From Pseudoalteromonas sp. P1-25 (GTDB lineage: Bacteria; Pseudomonadota; Gammaproteobacteria; Enterobacterales; Alteromonadaceae), in contig NZ_LKDW01000034.1 of NCBI RefSeq assembly GCF_001401805.1, forward strand, positions 1 through 43,712: a DNA stretch of 43,712 bases, written 5' to 3'. Made by a program: the position numbers and the translations under genes. This document shows, piece after piece, positions 42,135 through 43,712 of the stretch. The first letter of the stretch is position 1; every line of letters begins with the position of its first letter. Below the pieces are notes generated by a model that was not told the DNA's origin, searched no databases, and was given only the letters and a program-made list of their open reading frames with translations.

Positions 42135-43310
42135 TTAGTTGTACAGTAAATATGGCGCGCGTTGCTTTTTAAATGCTGCAAGCCCTTGCTGCCAACTTTG
42201 CTTTATTTGTGCCTCTGATTGCCCTGCTTCAATAGCTAAACGTAGTTTATTAGTGCCGGCCAATTTATCCATAAAATCAGCGCGTTCAAAAAAGGTAATA
42301 TTATTTTTAGATAATTGATTATAAGCCGTTATTAAGTAACTTAAATTAAGCCCGTGGGTATTTGCTGTGCGTAAATCGAGCCCTTTTACAGGGGTATTTT
42401 TAAATTTAGGGTTTGCTGCCGCGCCTTTAATAGAGCGCGGTGTAAAACTAAAATCCCCAAGCGCAACGGGCGAGTAGCCAATTACCTGAAACGCAAAGTC
42501 GGTGCCTCTGCCAATACTTATAGGCGTTGCCTCAAAAAAGCACAGCGACGGGTAAAGCGCAATTGATTGATCGTTCGGTAAGTTAGGGCTGGGTTTTACA
42601 GGTAAACTATAGGATGTTGAGCGCGTGTAATGATCAACCGGGATCACCGTCAGCTTTAAATCAGCCGCTTTATTGATCCAGCTTTCGCCTTTGATCATTT
42701 TTGCAAGCTCGCCTACGGTCATACCGTGCAACGCGGGGATTGGGTGCATGCCTACAAACGATTTAAATTCGTGCTCAAGTATGGGCCCATCAACGTAGGC
42801 AATATTGGGGTTTGGCCTATCAAGCACAATAAATTTAGTACCTTGCTCTGCTGCGGCCTCCATCATGTAATGCATAGAACTTATGTAGGTATAAAAGCGT
42901 ACGCCCACATCTTGAATATCAAAAATAATAACATCTACATTGCTAAGGGCTTCGGCGCTTGGCTTTTTGTTTTTGCCATAAATAGAAATAAGCGGGATAC
43001 CGGTTTTGCTATCAACTGCATTTTTAACATGGGCACCGGCATCGTGATCGCCCCTAAAGCCATGCTCAGGTGCAAAAATTTTAGTTATGTTTATATTTTT
43101 AGTGAGTAAAGCATCGACTAAATGGGTGTTAGCAACAAGTGATGTTTGGTTTACCACAAGCCCAACACGTTTATTTTTTAATTGTGGTAAATAATTTTTG
43201 TATTGAGCAGCGCCAACAACGGGGGAATTTTGCGCTTCGCTTTGCTTTGCGCTCACATTAAATAAGCTGCTAAATAGAAATACAAAGGTGATAAATACGG
43301 CTTTAAACAT
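42135..43310 (-). CDS. DUF1343 protein, NamZ-like exo-beta-N-acetylmuramidase
   Basis: 391 residues with a signal peptide (1-21, ending VSA). Diagnostic DUF1343 blocks: RVGLVVNQTSLV, APEHGFRGDHDAGA, IFDIQDVGVRFYTYIS, VLDRPNPN, and near the middle SIALYPSLCFFEATPISIGRGT. The founding characterised member, Bacillus NamZ (YbbC), removes N-acetylmuramic acid from the non-reducing end of peptidoglycan fragments. Here the gene precedes an AmiE-like serine hydrolase gene by 9 bases, the same functional pairing as in the Bacillus mur-ami-nag-namZ operon. AAGGA precedes the ATG. Confidence 0.9.
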   Translation of the reverse strand: MFKAVFITFVFLFSSLFNVSAKQSEAQNSPVVGAAQYKNYLPQLKNKRVGLVVNQTSLVANTHLVDALLTKNINITKIFAPEHGFRGDHDAGAHVKNAVDSKTGIPLISIYGKNKKPSAEALSNVDVIIFDIQDVGVRFYTYISSMHYMMEAAAEQGTKFIVLDRPNPNIAYVDGPILEHEFKSFVGMHPIPALHGMTVGELAKMIKGESWINKAADLKLTVIPVDHYTRSTSYSLPVKPSPNLPNDQSIALYPSLCFFEATPISIGRGTDFAFQVIGYSPVALGDFSFTPRSIKGAAANPKFKNTPVKGLDLRTANTHGLNLSYLITAYNQLSKNNITFFERADFMDKLAGTNKLRLAIEAGQSEAQIKQSWQQGLAAFKKQRAPYLLYN

Positions 43311-43572
43311 ACAGCAAGATCCTTTTAAACTAGGCGTTTAAAATACCACAGCTTAAGTTAAAGAGCAGTGAATGGTTTTAGGCTTCTCATTTATTCCTCT
43401 TTTACTTCTCTTTGTGCTGTTACTTTTTAAGACTAATGATTCACAAAGAGGTTAAGAGGCGCTGCGCTTCTAACGTGAGCAAGCTCTACGTCTACGCTGA
43501 AATTTTTAGCAGGGGTGTTTGCTTGGCTTAACTGATAGCTGATAGCTGAAAGCTTTCTCAAAATTCAGGCAC
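43311..43572. other. Intergenic, no gene seen; short tandem repeat
   Basis: About 260 bases between the NamZ-like gene and the tRNA-Arg terminator, containing the namZ promoter region and three copies of a 7-base unit, CTGATAG-CTGATAG-CTGAAAG (43532-43552). Confidence 0.5.
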
Positions 43573-43594
43573 AAAAAAACCGACTTAATGTCGG
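43573..43594 (-). terminator. Terminator of tRNA-Arg
   Basis: On the minus strand the stem CCGAC/GTCGG (43580-43594) with loop ATTAA is followed by seven T's, 35 bases after the tRNA 3' end. Confidence 0.85.
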
Positions 43595-43628
43595 CTTCTT
43601 TTCTATTAACTTAAGTAGTAATAGAAAG

Positions 43629-43705
43629 TGGTGGGCGCAGGAGGATTCGAACCTCCGACCGCCTGGTTCGTAGCCAGGTACTCTATCCAGCTGAGCTATG
43701 CGCCC
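43629..43705 (-). tRNA. tRNA-Arg (anticodon ACG)
   Basis: A 77-base cloverleaf on the minus strand. The acceptor stem is GGGCGCA/TGCGCCC with discriminator A and encoded CCA. The D-arm is AGCTCAGCTGGATAGAGT, the anticodon loop CTACGAA has anticodon ACG (A34 would be edited to inosine), and the T-arm is GGAGGTTCGAATCCTCC. It closely matches enteric tRNA-Arg(ICG). Transcription enters from outside the window, so it may be the last gene of a tRNA operon. Confidence 0.97.
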
Positions 43706-43712
43706 ACTTTCA

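Overview
The window looks like chromosomal DNA of a marine gammaproteobacterium of the order Alteromonadales, most likely Pseudoalteromonas or a close relative. The reasons are the AT-leaning composition, an ArcA nearly identical to the enteric protein over its first residues, the neighbourhoods trmB/mutY/yggX and recX-alaS-lysC-csrA, the Na+-pumping oadGAB operon, and several TonB-type proteins. Genus assignment is inference; no rRNA gene is present.

Layout. 1-425: tRNA-Phe (minus strand) with a strong stable-RNA-type promoter. 426-6575: a hybrid histidine kinase, then yggX and mutY on the minus strand, divergent from trmB and rsmC. 6729-11873: a second histidine kinase, then arcA and arcB facing each other tail to tail with a shared hairpin; a terminator-like hairpin lies in the arcA leader. 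12100-18701: folE2, a DUF2726 gene, mtnN-cbiB, tyrS (minus), an M23 peptidoglycan endopeptidase, and a 58-residue membrane protein that follows an aldo/keto reductase gene. 19825-23000: oadG-oadA-oadB, the oxaloacetate decarboxylase sodium pump. 23530-24572: small membrane and lipoprotein genes. 24623-30692 (all minus): recX-alaS-lysC-csrA preceded by a membrane protein gene and ribA. 31022-35125: a cell-envelope/TonB block, with a periplasmic TonB-domain protein behind a Fur-box-like site, a low-molecular-weight tyrosine phosphatase, a DUF3087 protein, and a compact tonB / ECF sigma / candidate anti-sigma operon.

35126-38880 is the accessory part of the window. It holds an orphan two-TM protein, about 690 bases of structured noncoding DNA, a 4-base-overlapping pair (a permuted papain/NlpC-P60-like protein followed by a small lipoprotein, looking like toxin plus immunity), and a lipoprotein with an HHExSS motif. 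The lipoprotein gene sits between two diverged direct repeats made of a terminator plus the 3' end of the neighbouring nhaC-type transporter gene. That duplication is the clearest footprint of a past insertion or foreign recombination. I see no integrase, transposase, reverse transcriptase or CRISPR array.

38901-43310 (minus) reads as a peptidoglycan-salvage cluster: a NamZ/DUF1343-type exo-muramidase, a beta-lactamase-fold serine hydrolase lipoprotein and an NhaC-family transporter. The window closes with tRNA-Arg(ACG) and its terminator. The themes that tie genes together are redox signalling (ArcAB), sodium energetics (Oad, NhaC), TonB-dependent uptake with its own sigma factor, and cell-wall turnover.
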